64,000 nt of DNA from Rhodopirellula halodulae (GTDB lineage: Bacteria; Planctomycetota; Planctomycetia; Pirellulales; Pirellulaceae), in contig NZ_JAJKFV010000029.1 in the NCBI RefSeq assembly GCF_020966775.1, positions 1,419,001 through 1,483,000 of the forward strand. Reading direction: 5' to 3'. Positions within the stretch are counted from its first letter, which is position 1, and every line of letters starts with the position of its first letter. The position numbers were made by a program, and so were the translations under genes. Below, piece after piece: positions 55,501 to 64,000 of this stretch. A model generated the notes under the pieces. The model worked only from the letters and a program-made list of their open reading frames with translations. It was not told the DNA's origin and ran no database searches.

Positions 55501-56814
55501 TTACGCTTTATTGGCGGTGACGAGGGCTTTGTCACTGATGTCTTTGCGGCACCATGCACCTTGCCAACGAATTTCGCGGACGGCTTTGTACGCCTGTAAT
55601 TTCGCGGCGCTGATCGAATCGCCCATGGCGGTCACGCCCAAAACCCGTCCGCCCGTGTTGACGATTTGCCCGTCACGCTGCTGCGTTCCCGCGTGGAAGA
55701 CTTTCACGTCCGTCATTTGATCCGCGGCGTCGATGCCGGTGATCGGGTGACCCTTTTCGTAGTCGGCCGGGTAACCTTCACTGGCCATCACAACACAAAT
55801 CGCGGGACGGTCATCGAACTCAAGTGGTCCTGTTTCTTCCAGCTTGCCGTCCACCACAGCCTGCATGACTTCGACCAAGTCGGTCTTCAGACGCATCAAC
55901 AATGGTTGGCATTCCGGGTCACCAAAACGCACATTGAACTCGAGCACTTTCGGGCCGGCTGGAGTCAGCATCAACCCCGCGTACAGGATGCCTTTGAACG
56001 GTCGTCGTGAACGCTTCATCGCGTGCACGACGGGAACCAAAATGCTTGATTCGACCTTCGCCAACGTTTCCTCGTCCAAAACCGGTGCCGGGCAGTAGGC
56101 TCCCATGCCACCGGTGTTCGGGCCGGTGTCACCATCGTGGGCGGGCTTGTGGTCCTGTGCCGGCGGAAGCGTCACGATGGTTTCACCGTCGGTGATCGCG
56201 AGAACACTGATCTCGGGGCCCGTCAAACGCTCCTCAATGATCAGTTCTTTGCCTGCCGCGCCAAATTCCTTTCGAGCCGCGATGCGATCGATGGCTTCCA
56301 ACGCTTCGCTTCGCGTTTCGCAAACCACGACGCCTTTTCCGGCCGCCAAACCGTCGGCTTTGACAACCACGTTGACCGGGTCGGTCGGCTCGCTGAAACG
56401 ATCCTTGATGTAGCGTGAGGCATCGTCCGCACTGCGGAACGTGCGGTAGTCGGCGGTGGGGATATCCGCTGAACGAAGCAGGTTCTTGCAGAAGACTTTG
56501 CTGCCTTCCAATTCCGAGGCCGCTTTGCTCGGGCCAAACGCACGCAGTCCCGCGTCGGTCAGTGCATCGACCAATCCGGCGACCAAGGGAGCTTCCGGTC
56601 CAACCACGACCAAGCCCACTTTGTTTTGCTTGGCAAATTCGATGACCGCGTCGTGATCGGCGGGGTCGATGTCCACATTGGTTGCGTCCACACCGGTGCC
56701 CGCGTTTCCAGGTGCAACGAAAACCGTTTCCACATGCGGGCTTTGTTGGATCTTCCACGCCAGTGCGTGTTCGCGTCCGCCGGATCCAACAATCAGGACG
56801 TTGTATTTACTCAT
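55501..56814 (-). CDS. purD: Phosphoribosylamine-glycine ligase
   Basis: 437 residues, an ATP-grasp enzyme and the second step of purine synthesis. It opens MSKYNVLIVGSGGREHALAWK, has a GPEAPLVAGLVDAL segment and the purD signature LEFNVRFGDPECQ near 290. ATG 56814 is the start and overlaps the last 8 bases of the DUF1080 gene. The frame upstream to 56892 is part of that gene's shadow. Confidence 0.95.
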   Translation of the reverse strand: MSKYNVLIVGSGGREHALAWKIQQSPHVETVFVAPGNAGTGVDATNVDIDPADHDAVIEFAKQNKVGLVVVGPEAPLVAGLVDALTDAGLRAFGPSKAASELEGSKVFCKNLLRSADIPTADYRTFRSADDASRYIKDRFSEPTDPVNVVVKADGLAAGKGVVVCETRSEALEAIDRIAARKEFGAAGKELIIEERLTGPEISVLAITDGETIVTLPPAQDHKPAHDGDTGPNTGGMGAYCPAPVLDEETLAKVESSILVPVVHAMKRSRRPFKGILYAGLMLTPAGPKVLEFNVRFGDPECQPLLMRLKTDLVEVMQAVVDGKLEETGPLEFDDRPAICVVMASEGYPADYEKGHPITGIDAADQMTDVKVFHAGTQQRDGQIVNTGGRVLGVTAMGDSISAAKLQAYKAVREIRWQGAWCRKDISDKALVTANKA

Positions 56815-57475
56815 CGAGTGGTTTGACTCGCAGGTTCTTGAAGTAGGCTTTGCTATCAGGGTCGTGGGCTTGCAAGGCAAACGTGCCTTCACCCAACCGG
56901 CGTTCGAATCGTTCGGAGAAAGCTTCTTTGTCGCTCGGTTCGGTGTAGTCCACCATGGTTTTTCCGTTGACGATCAGTTGAATGTGATCGCCGCGGACAA
57001 TGATTTCTTGTGTGTACCATTCGTTGTCACGAATGTTGTTGGCCGCCAGCGTTTCCGCATCGACGTTTTCCACGCCGTACAGGGAACTGGTTTTCTTGGG
57101 GTCTTTGTGGCTGACGTTGACCTGGCATTCGTAGCCAAATTTTGGCCAATCGGATTCTTGATACTTCGTGTGGAAGTAAATCCCCGCGTTGCTGCCCGGT
57201 TCGACTTTCACGTCCGCCTTGAAATGAAAGCTTTTTAAAGGAGCCAAATCGCCGACGTAGAACAGGTGTGAGCGTGCTCCGTCGCACACCAGCATGCCGT
57301 CGACCACTTTCCAACTGTTTGGGTTTTCCGTCGCTTTCTTCCAGCCGTCAAAGGACTGGCCGTCGAAGATGGCGACGAAGCCGTCTTCGTCCGCCGCCGC
57401 TTGAGGCGAGGTCAGAAGCGAGTTGGAAACCAGCGAAAAACAGATGCTCAATAGCAGAAAGTGGGGACGATTCAT
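56807..57475 (-). CDS. Secreted DUF1080 (3-keto-disaccharide hydrolase-like) protein
   Basis: 222 residues with a signal peptide (about 1-28, LLLSICFSLVSNSLLTSPQAAA). It shows the concanavalin-like DUF1080 pattern: FVAIFDGQSFDGWKKATEN, WKVVDGMLVCDG, FHFKADVKVEPGSNAGIYFHT and ...WYTQEIIVRGDHIQLIVNGK. The family is greatly expanded in planctomycetes; some members act on 3-keto-glycosides. It overlaps purD by 8 bp and follows the large PEPCK-like gene by 35 bp, so a periplasmic sugar protein is oddly coupled to purine synthesis. Confidence 0.85.
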   Translation of the reverse strand: MNRPHFLLLSICFSLVSNSLLTSPQAAADEDGFVAIFDGQSFDGWKKATENPNSWKVVDGMLVCDGARSHLFYVGDLAPLKSFHFKADVKVEPGSNAGIYFHTKYQESDWPKFGYECQVNVSHKDPKKTSSLYGVENVDAETLAANNIRDNEWYTQEIIVRGDHIQLIVNGKTMVDYTEPSDKEAFSERFERRLGEGTFALQAHDPDSKAYFKNLRVKPLDE

Positions 57476-57510
57476 GCTGTGACTCGGAGTCGGTGGGGAT
57501 GGATGGCGGG

Positions 57511-60500
57511 TCAGACGCTCGCCAAACGGTCCAGCATCACCGGATCGTTGGGCGACGGCGACATTGGGTCGACGCCCAAGGTGCCTTGCAACGAATCAAT
57601 ATACTCCGGCGACTCCGCCAATTGGCGTTGCTGGTTCGCATATTCCACCTGATCCGACATGTTCAAGCGTTCTGCGGCGTCCGTGTTTCGCGGGTCGTCC
57701 AGGAAGGCCTGCAAACGTTCTTGCATCGATTTCCAGTGTTCAATGTCACGTTGTTGTTTGGCTTCGAGTCGTCGTCGATACCAATCACTGTTGACCAATG
57801 ATTCACGAGAGAACAATTCACGAACGGCCGGATCGTCGATCGTTTTTCCGTTGTGTTCGCCGTGAACCATGATGTCCAAAACGGCTCGCAACGGCGGACA
57901 AGCCAATTCGTAACCCGAGTCTTCGAAGTAGTTTTTCGCAACACGAGCTTGTGCTTCCGCAATTTGCAAGACTCCGTCGGCGAAGGAATCGAGGTCCTGA
58001 TGTTCAGGACGCAAAACAGGATCGGGGAAGACTTTGGCGGGGTTGTCGAACACGCGAGCCAAATACGTGCGGACGAATTTGTCGGTGATGCGGTAACCCA
58101 AACGGCTGGCGGGAATTTGCTGGCCGTTGTGTTCGAAGTCTTCGACTTTCTCCAACATGCCCGCCGCCAACATCTGACGCGGATCACGTTCCTCTGCCGT
58201 CATGCGGCACCAAACTTCGGGAATCAGCAACGAAATGTCGTGGCCGACTTCCAAATCAGGTCCGATGTGACCGGCGGGAGTGCTGAAGCCACCCAGGTCC
58301 GTGAGGATCATCGAGACGATGACCGCATTCAAATCAATTGCTGGGTGAAGCGCGTTGAATGGACCCTTGGTCAATGCACCTTCGCTGCCCGCACCCGTGG
58401 TGCTGGGGCTCTTGCCGGTCAGTGAACACACATAATCCATCACCAGTTCAGGAAGTTCCTGATAGTGCAGCGGCGAGTAAACGGCCAGCGAGCGAATGCC
58501 TGCTTCGGCTTCTGGTGGATTGTTGCGACGACCGGACAGCACCGCGCCGACGGGCGTCAACACCGCGTCGTTGGTGCCGAGTTTGCGATGCAATTGAATG
58601 CCACGCATTGCAACATAGGTTTCTCGCGGAGAAGCCATGTCTGGGCGATCTTGCAGGTAACGTGGATTCTTGGTGGGCTTGCCATCCACGATGCGTGGAT
58701 TGGCGGTGCTGACGACAAAGCCATCGTCGGACGCGGCCGATTTTTCCAGCAAGTCTTCCATTGGCCCGGTGAACTTATCGAACTCGATCGCGTCACGCAT
58801 GATGTCGCGAGCGTTTTCGCTGGTCAGCGGTTCGAAGTTGCTGATGAAGTTGCCTGGTGCGGCCAAGTCGGCTTCGGTTTGTTTGTCCAAACCGCGGTGG
58901 ATTGCGTCGTCAGGACGTTGGAACAAACGATATTCGCAGTTCTCGACAAACTTGTAGCTGGGGGCTTCCGCGACAGCCGATCCGACATCTCCGATGCTTC
59001 CCGCGGGCACGACGATGCTGGCGGAAATGTCGTCTTCCTTTTGGACTTTCGCCGATGCGATGAAGTCCTGACGCAATTTGAAGGTCCGCCACTGGGACTT
59101 TTCCAAACCGACGCGGAGGTAGGTACCCACCAACGGACGGCTGCCGATTTTCAGTTCGTGACCTGGTGATCCGTTGACGATGTCGACGCCGAAGGATTCA
59201 CGCCAATCCTGTTCCATGTCAGGAGCCGCGAAACGTTTGATGATCAATGCCAATGCATAAACGTGTTCCGGAATGCTCTTCAGCCAAGCGTTGTAATCGT
59301 CGTTGTAATCAGGGCTGGGGGTCAGCAGTTTGATGACGCTGCCCAGCGAACGACCGGGGTCCAAGACTTTACGGCTGGGGCGTTCGGTGTAATCGGTGCG
59401 GCCGGTGTAGGTTTCCGACCAACGTGTGCCGTAGTCCTTCGAGAAAATTTCGTCGACCAATTTGAAGTCGACGTCGTGGTCTTTGACGAAGATCGGTCCA
59501 TACAACATGTAGTCGCGAAGACTCTTGCTGATCTCGCTCTTGCCACCACCGCTGACCGTGCAAGGTTTGTGGCAGAACACACCTTCGCCCACCGTGCCGA
59601 TCAATCGCCAGCTCGGTGCCGACGGGTGCTTTTGAAGTTGAATCTTGTAGCCGCTCGGTGCGATGTAGATTTCTTCCGGCGAAAGCGGAATGGATTGTTC
59701 TTTCCCAGATGCGTCGGTCCAACGAATGCATCGTTCGCGAAGAGTGGCCAGAGCATTTTCAGGGATGTAGACGACGCTCGGGTGAACGCGATCGATCCCG
59801 TAGCCTTCGGGTTGGATATCGATGAAGTCCGAATACAGCTTGGCCACGTCGGCAAAGGTTTGGCCGTTGTAGAGGCGGCTGTTGACTTGGAACTCATCTC
59901 CCAAGGAATAGGACGCGAAGGCGATGGCACCGCCCGCGTGTTCCTCTTCCGCGTTGCCCATCAAGTTGGCGGCGTAGCTGAGCTGTGTCTTGACTTCTTT
60001 CTTGCAGTATCCGTAGTAGTTGTCGGCGATCAGGGTCACCACGACTCCGTCGCTGTTGCGGCAAGTCAGCTTGAACGCGCCGCCATCGTTGTACAGTTCG
60101 GATTCATCTTGCCAGCACATACGATCGCGACGCTGTCGCTCGGAGGCATCGTCGTAGTGCGGCAGACCCAATTCTTTCTTCGTGAACTTGGTCAAGTGAG
60201 TCGCCAGAATCACACAGCCCGTGTGACCGCTCCAGTGTTTGGCGTCCAACCCAGCATCGCCAGCAGCGATCAACGGGTCGCCCGCATTTCCAAAGATCGA
60301 TTCGACGAAGTCCAGATTGCTGACATAGTTGCCTGGAACGAAGAACCGCGTTTCCATGCTTTTATGTTCGCTGAAACCGGGGATTCCCGGAGCCACCAAC
60401 GGACGCAGCATCAGCGACACCCATGACTGCGCGGGATGCGGCGAGTTGTGGGTGTAAGGCAATTCCATGTCTTCCGCCGGTGGCTGCATCGCCGCACGGA

Positions 60501-61044
60501 AGAGATTTACAAAGACGTTCTTGGGAACGACTCGTTTGTCACCTGGGATGGGCAGTCCACCTTCGACCACGTGGAAGGTGCCCGCGGTCGTCCGACGGTC
60601 AGCACGCGGGTTGTTCAGCACGCCATTGAAACAGCGATACGATTTGACTTGGTTGTTTTCGAATTTGTTGCCACCCAAAGGCAGGCTCAATTCGCGAGCC
60701 ATTCCGTGACGATCGAGGTTCAGCGAACGACGCGGTAGCTTCAGTGGCTCATCGCCGGTTTCCTCGGCGAAGTACTTTGCCAAGTAAGCTTCGATGCGTT
60801 GATCGATTGCAGGTTGGTGTTGACGAAGAATCGCATTGCGCTCACGGAAGCTGTCAAGCATCTCGCGCGGGAACGCGGCGTCGGGACGTTCCTGGTCCTC
60901 TTCGCCGGGCGGCATCAAGCCAGCCAATGCCAATTGAAACGAGAGGTAGTTCTGCAGACGCTGACGTTGCTCGGGCGCGGCGGCGACCATTCGGTCCCAG
61001 CTCAAAGCACGTTGAAGTTCTGTGGGTTCGCGTAGCAGGGCCAT
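57511..61044 (-). CDS. Probable PPi-type phosphoenolpyruvate carboxykinase
   Basis: 1177 residues, no signal peptide or membrane helix. Segments such as DRRTTAGTFHVVEGGLPIPG, a KKEVKTQLSYAANLMG stretch and HKPCTVSGGGKSEISKS near 505-520 match what I remember of the PPi-dependent PEPCK of Propionibacterium and Entamoeba (about 1140-1170 residues), which is unrelated to ATP/GTP enzymes. It would interconvert PEP plus CO2 plus phosphate with oxaloacetate plus PPi. The SGGGKSE loop resembles a phosphate-binding loop. ATG 61044 is chosen because GGAG precedes it; GTG 61053 is also possible. The family name is from memory and unverified. The DUF1080 gene follows at 35 bp. Confidence 0.6.
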   Translation of the reverse strand: MALLREPTELQRALSWDRMVAAAPEQRQRLQNYLSFQLALAGLMPPGEEDQERPDAAFPREMLDSFRERNAILRQHQPAIDQRIEAYLAKYFAEETGDEPLKLPRRSLNLDRHGMARELSLPLGGNKFENNQVKSYRCFNGVLNNPRADRRTTAGTFHVVEGGLPIPGDKRVVPKNVFVNLFRAAMQPPAEDMELPYTHNSPHPAQSWVSLMLRPLVAPGIPGFSEHKSMETRFFVPGNYVSNLDFVESIFGNAGDPLIAAGDAGLDAKHWSGHTGCVILATHLTKFTKKELGLPHYDDASERQRRDRMCWQDESELYNDGGAFKLTCRNSDGVVVTLIADNYYGYCKKEVKTQLSYAANLMGNAEEEHAGGAIAFASYSLGDEFQVNSRLYNGQTFADVAKLYSDFIDIQPEGYGIDRVHPSVVYIPENALATLRERCIRWTDASGKEQSIPLSPEEIYIAPSGYKIQLQKHPSAPSWRLIGTVGEGVFCHKPCTVSGGGKSEISKSLRDYMLYGPIFVKDHDVDFKLVDEIFSKDYGTRWSETYTGRTDYTERPSRKVLDPGRSLGSVIKLLTPSPDYNDDYNAWLKSIPEHVYALALIIKRFAAPDMEQDWRESFGVDIVNGSPGHELKIGSRPLVGTYLRVGLEKSQWRTFKLRQDFIASAKVQKEDDISASIVVPAGSIGDVGSAVAEAPSYKFVENCEYRLFQRPDDAIHRGLDKQTEADLAAPGNFISNFEPLTSENARDIMRDAIEFDKFTGPMEDLLEKSAASDDGFVVSTANPRIVDGKPTKNPRYLQDRPDMASPRETYVAMRGIQLHRKLGTNDAVLTPVGAVLSGRRNNPPEAEAGIRSLAVYSPLHYQELPELVMDYVCSLTGKSPSTTGAGSEGALTKGPFNALHPAIDLNAVIVSMILTDLGGFSTPAGHIGPDLEVGHDISLLIPEVWCRMTAEERDPRQMLAAGMLEKVEDFEHNGQQIPASRLGYRITDKFVRTYLARVFDNPAKVFPDPVLRPEHQDLDSFADGVLQIAEAQARVAKNYFEDSGYELACPPLRAVLDIMVHGEHNGKTIDDPAVRELFSRESLVNSDWYRRRLEAKQQRDIEHWKSMQERLQAFLDDPRNTDAAERLNMSDQVEYANQQRQLAESPEYIDSLQGTLGVDPMSPSPNDPVMLDRLASV

Positions 61045-61486
61045 CAGGGTCACTCCGGTTCAAGCGGGGGTAGTTTAAGCACGTCCCAAGTCGATGGACT
61101 ATTTCGTTGCGATCATGATTCTGAAGTGCAAGTCGCACCTTCAGAATCGAGCGGCACGATGCGTGCGTTGATCGCGGAAGCCGGCCTCAAGCTTGGATGG
61201 CAGAAGCTTAGCAAAACGTCGTCAAATTTGAATCCGACGCGAAAATCGATCGGGGAGAGCGCGGCCGAGCGTGAATGACGAGGCGCCCAACCAATGAGCG
61301 GCTTAGGTGGGGACCGGCGTCGTTGTGTGAGGATGACGGTGCTCGTCGGCACGTAGCCCGTGGTTGGGATCCTCTGCCGTTGGGATTGACGGTCGCACCT
61401 GCTGAACGAGCTTTCACCAAGGAAGCGACCGTTGTGGTTGCCGGGATCGTTGAAAACTTGATGAAGCTTCGCGAATCGTTCGCGAT
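61045..61486. other. Intergenic region upstream of the PEPCK-like gene
   Basis: About 440 bp between coaE and the PEPCK-like gene, both leftward. Frames in it (for example 61113-61517 on the minus strand) overlap coaE and lack protein-like composition. It should hold the promoter of the PEPCK-like gene. Nothing else supported. Confidence 0.5.
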
Positions 61487-62122
61487 TCAATCGCGATTCA
61501 GCGTTTCGTGCAGGCACACGTCAACCGACGCTTTCAGATCAGCCAGCGTGCCTTCGTTGCGAAGCACTCGCGTGCTGGCTGCTGCTTTCTCTTTCCATGG
61601 CAATTGGCGAGCGGCACGGCGTTGCAGTTCAGAATCGTCCCAACCGCGTTCCGCCAGCAGTCTTTGATGGTGCTCGGCAGAGATCTCCATGCACCAAACT
61701 TCATCGCAAATGCTTTGGTAGCCACTCTCGATCAACAACGGAATGTCCAGGATCACGAACGGTCGTTCCTTCCTCGCTGCCTCGGCAATTCGGTCGTGGA
61801 TTGCCCTACGAGTTCGCGGGTGGACGACGCTTTCCAACACTCGCAATCGGGCGAACGAGTCCGCATCATCGCCGAAGACCAAATCCGCCAAATGCTTCTT
61901 CGAGATCGTCCCGTCATCTGTGACGATCGAAGATCCCAAACGTTCGGTCAGTTCTTGGATCACGTCGGGACGATCCAATTGTTGCTTTGCAATCAAGTCC
62001 GCATTGATCCACTCGCCACCACGAGATTGTAGGTGTTTCGCGACCGTTGATTTCCCACTGCACGGCGGACCGATGACACCGATGATTGGCGGGCGGGGTT
62101 CAGGCAATTCGCCGTCGGTCAT
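61487..62122 (-). CDS. coaE: Dephospho-CoA kinase
   Basis: 211 residues, last step of coenzyme A synthesis. P-loop GVIGPPCSGKSTVAKHL near residues 14-30, the INADLIAKQQLDRPDV substrate segment and RRAIHDRIAEAARKERPFVILDIPLLIESGY, all as in CoaE. It lies 9 bp downstream of the zinc-ribbon gene and belongs to the same operon. Length is normal. Confidence 0.93.
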   Translation of the reverse strand: MTDGELPEPRPPIIGVIGPPCSGKSTVAKHLQSRGGEWINADLIAKQQLDRPDVIQELTERLGSSIVTDDGTISKKHLADLVFGDDADSFARLRVLESVVHPRTRRAIHDRIAEAARKERPFVILDIPLLIESGYQSICDEVWCMEISAEHHQRLLAERGWDDSELQRRAARQLPWKEKAAASTRVLRNEGTLADLKASVDVCLHETLNRD

Positions 62123-62131
62123 GAATCAAGT

Positions 62132-62845
62132 TCAGGCTTGGTACAGGATCGCATTGCAGTTCGGGCAATGCGTTAATGTGGACAGCATCACCTGGCTCAT
62201 CACTTGGGTGGTCAGCGTTTGGTAACAACCACCACACGAATCCTGCTCGATCGGAGCCAAGGCTTCGTCACCGCGAGCGTCGACCAAACGGCGGTAATCG
62301 GCCCGTGCAGCCGCCGGGATATCGCCTTCCTGCTGTTTGAGTTGCTCGGTGATTCGATCGAGGTCCGCGCGAACCTGTTCCAGCCGAGATTCGATTTGTT
62401 CGACTCGTTTGGCTTGGTCTTGCTCCGCTTTGGTGAGCTGCTGTTTCGCGACGGTGACATCGATTTCGCACGAATCGATGCGTTCAAGGACTTCAAGAAT
62501 TTCGTCGCTTTGAACGCTGTTGGCTTGCTCGTCGGCAGCAATCTGATCCTTCAGCAAGGCGAATTCTTTGTTGGATGCGGCGGTGTTCAGTTTGCCTTGC
62601 AAGTTCTTGACATGGGCCTCGCGGGATTGCAGCTGAAGTTGTTTCTCATCCGCGGTCATTCGCGTTTTCTTCAGGGTTTCCTCAGCCGCCGCCACATTGG
62701 CCTGTGCCTCGTCCACGATCGCTTGGACCGCTTTGATTTGGATCGGGCCGCGACGAAGCTGTCCCTCCAAATCCGTGCGTTGCTGCAACAGGTTGTGCAG
62801 TGTCCGCAGCAAGGGGCCGTTGAATTTGATTGTGGAAGATGCCAT
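62132..62845 (-). CDS. Coiled-coil protein with C-terminal C4 zinc ribbon
   Basis: 237 residues. A long coiled coil (about 10-175) of Leu/Gln/Glu heptads is followed by a zinc ribbon, CGGCYQTL...HCPNC, with four Cys in two CxxC pairs. This matches the C4-type zinc-ribbon family (HP0958/CT398-like), thought to be a scaffold or RNA-binding helper. ATG 62845 (MASSTIKFNG) is preferred over the frame start at 62950, which overlaps moxR. It is 76 bp downstream of moxR and 9 bp upstream of coaE. Confidence 0.8.
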   Translation of the reverse strand: MASSTIKFNGPLLRTLHNLLQQRTDLEGQLRRGPIQIKAVQAIVDEAQANVAAAEETLKKTRMTADEKQLQLQSREAHVKNLQGKLNTAASNKEFALLKDQIAADEQANSVQSDEILEVLERIDSCEIDVTVAKQQLTKAEQDQAKRVEQIESRLEQVRADLDRITEQLKQQEGDIPAAARADYRRLVDARGDEALAPIEQDSCGGCYQTLTTQVMSQVMLSTLTHCPNCNAILYQA

Positions 62846-62921
62846 CAAGCAATGATCGTGTGCGTGAAATTCGGATGGATGGAAGGAAGGGGCAAAATTG
62901 TGAGTCCAAGACGTTTTGGGA

Positions 62922-63926
62922 TCAATCGCCCTTTTCCGGAACCTTCTCAAGAATCTCGAGCAAAACGCGGTCGGTGTCGATTCCCTCGGCCTGAGCTTCG
63001 AAGTTCAGCAGCACGCGGTGTCGCATGGCGGGCAAGAACATTCGGCGAATGTCCTCGAAGGAAACATTGAAGCGACCATCCAGCAAGGCTTGAACCTTGG
63101 AAGTCAACGCCAAGGTTTGGGCTCCCCGTGGACTGCTGCCCCAACGCACGTATTCATTGGTGATGGGAACGCTGTAGGGGCCATCGGGATGCGTCGCCAT
63201 TGTGAGTCGCACCAAGTAATCTTGAATGTGCGGAGCCAGAATGACTTCGCGAACCAGGCCTTGCCAACGCTGAATCTCTTCCCCGTCCATCACTTTTTCG
63301 ACCGTGGGGCGTTCACCCCGAGTCGTGCGGTCAACGATGGTGGCGAGTTCGTCGCGGTTGCTGTAACCGACCACCAACTTGAAAAGGAAACGGTCCATCT
63401 GAGCTTCCGGCAACGGGTACGTGCCTTCTTGCTCAATTGGGTTTTGCGTTGCCAACACGAAAAACGGTTTGTCTAACGTGTATCGATGCCCACCGGCGGT
63501 CACGGTGCCTTCTTGCATCGTTTCCAACATGGCCGATTGAGTTTTGGGAGTGGCCCGGTTGATCTCATCGGCCAACAGAATCTGGGTGAAGACCGGGCCT
63601 TGTTGGAATTCGAACTTGCGACGGCCCGACTCGTCCTCCACCACCATGTTGGTTCCCAAAATGTCGGCCGGCATCAAATCGGGAGTGAACTGGATTCGGT
63701 TGAAGTTCAGATCCAGCACTTCGGCCAGGGTGCGGACCAACATGGTCTTTCCCAGACCGGGAACACCTTCCAACAAGCAGTGCCCACCGCACAGCATCGA
63801 CGTCAGAACGCCGCCGACGATGTCATCGTGACCGACAATCACGCGACCGATCATTTCGCGAATGGCGACGTAACGTTGGCGAAATTTTTCCGCGTCGGCT
63901 CGCATCTCGTCGACGGTGGTGCTCAT
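62922..63926 (-). CDS. MoxR-family AAA+ ATPase
   Basis: 334 residues. Walker A EGVPGLGKTMLVR near residue 54, Walker B ILLADEINRATPKTQSA near 116, sensor-1 VLATQNPIEQEGTYPLPEAQMDRF. MoxR proteins act as chaperones for protein maturation, usually beside DUF58 and vWA genes. Here the genes that follow are the zinc-ribbon gene and coaE instead; any DUF58/vWA partner would have to lie beyond the window edge. The start codon forms an ATGA overlap with an open minus-strand frame running off the window end. Confidence 0.9.
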   Translation of the reverse strand: MSTTVDEMRADAEKFRQRYVAIREMIGRVIVGHDDIVGGVLTSMLCGGHCLLEGVPGLGKTMLVRTLAEVLDLNFNRIQFTPDLMPADILGTNMVVEDESGRRKFEFQQGPVFTQILLADEINRATPKTQSAMLETMQEGTVTAGGHRYTLDKPFFVLATQNPIEQEGTYPLPEAQMDRFLFKLVVGYSNRDELATIVDRTTRGERPTVEKVMDGEEIQRWQGLVREVILAPHIQDYLVRLTMATHPDGPYSVPITNEYVRWGSSPRGAQTLALTSKVQALLDGRFNVSFEDIRRMFLPAMRHRVLLNFEAQAEGIDTDRVLLEILEKVPEKGD

Positions 63927-64000
63927 AAAGTTCGATCAGTTGGAAGAAGAGGAACGGGGAGTTGGCATGGTGGCACCCATCCGGTGTTGCCACTGACGAA
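63927..64000. other. Window edge; possible end of an upstream minus-strand gene
   Basis: On the minus strand a frame is open from the window end and stops (TGA) on the moxR start codon (ATGA). That would suit a translationally coupled upstream gene, but with only about 25 codons visible it cannot be identified. Confidence 0.25.

Noticed and set aside
61113-61517. 134-codon minus-strand frame between the PEPCK-like gene and coaE
   Set aside because: Overlaps the end of coaE and lacks protein-like composition.
1-64000. CRISPR array, tRNA, rRNA, insertion sequence or prophage
   Set aside because: No regularly spaced repeat arrays, no tRNA T-loop motif outside genes, no transposase or phage gene recognised.

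Overview
The window is chromosomal DNA from a planctomycete, most likely Rhodopirellula or a close relative. This is inferred from gene content: a tetrahydromethanopterin C1 gene (mch) with its RimK-like ATP-grasp partner, secreted DUF1080 and ThuA-domain proteins, a membrane-anchored kinase-like protein, an arsenosugar-type arsM/arsS pair and a probable pyrophosphate-type PEP carboxykinase. Genes lie on both strands in short operons. I saw no rRNA, tRNA, CRISPR array, IS element or prophage, so this reads as core and semi-core chromosome rather than an island.

Layout. 1-3.7 kb: three overlapping plus-strand genes, mch (its start lies before the window), an H4MPT-type RimK ligase and an OleC-like AMP-forming synthetase. 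3.7-8.8 kb: a secreted DUF1579 protein, then pabB and clpC on the minus strand, clpC with a textbook terminator. 9.3-11.5 kb: arsS and arsM. 11.7-16.3 kb: two membrane-anchored plus-strand proteins, one unknown and one SGNH hydrolase. 16.3-23.6 kb: deoC, an HSL-type esterase, an ion-transporter-superfamily permease with a tandem USP-like protein, a SpoIIAA-like protein, class II fructose-bisphosphate aldolase and Mn-type superoxide dismutase. 23.7-29.5 kb: an orphan OmpR-type regulator, citrate synthase, two small hypothetical genes (one of only 56 codons), a TPR lipoprotein and Sua5.

29.6-37.9 kb holds the most interesting locus: a minus-strand cluster of a YqiJ-like OB-fold membrane protein, a YqiK-type flotillin and a 1789-residue AAA+ ATPase of the DUF3686 ('DNA repair ATPase') type. 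The last two genes are only 2 bp apart. It looks like a membrane-microdomain-linked AAA+ machine whose function I cannot name.

38-44 kb: an MFS transporter, a ThuA-domain protein and a galT-like/glgA carbohydrate pair. 44-48 kb: a 1151-residue membrane-anchored pseudokinase, followed by the stump of an ECF sigma factor abutting a possible second gene stump. 48-55.4 kb: a secreted S9-like hydrolase, a YacP-like NYN nuclease, a polyprenyl glycosylphosphotransferase, nadC, and a parvulin-type foldase with a lipoprotein. 55.5-64 kb: purD, a DUF1080 protein, a probable 1177-residue PPi-type PEP carboxykinase, coaE, a coiled-coil/zinc-ribbon protein and a MoxR ATPase.

Metabolically the window joins C1 transfer (mch), central carbon metabolism (fba, gltA, putative PPi-PEPCK, glgA, galT), cofactor synthesis (pabB, nadC, coaE), purine synthesis (purD), tRNA modification (sua5) and proteostasis/stress functions (clpC, sodA, USP, parvulin). 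Family names rest on motifs recognised by eye; no database search was run.
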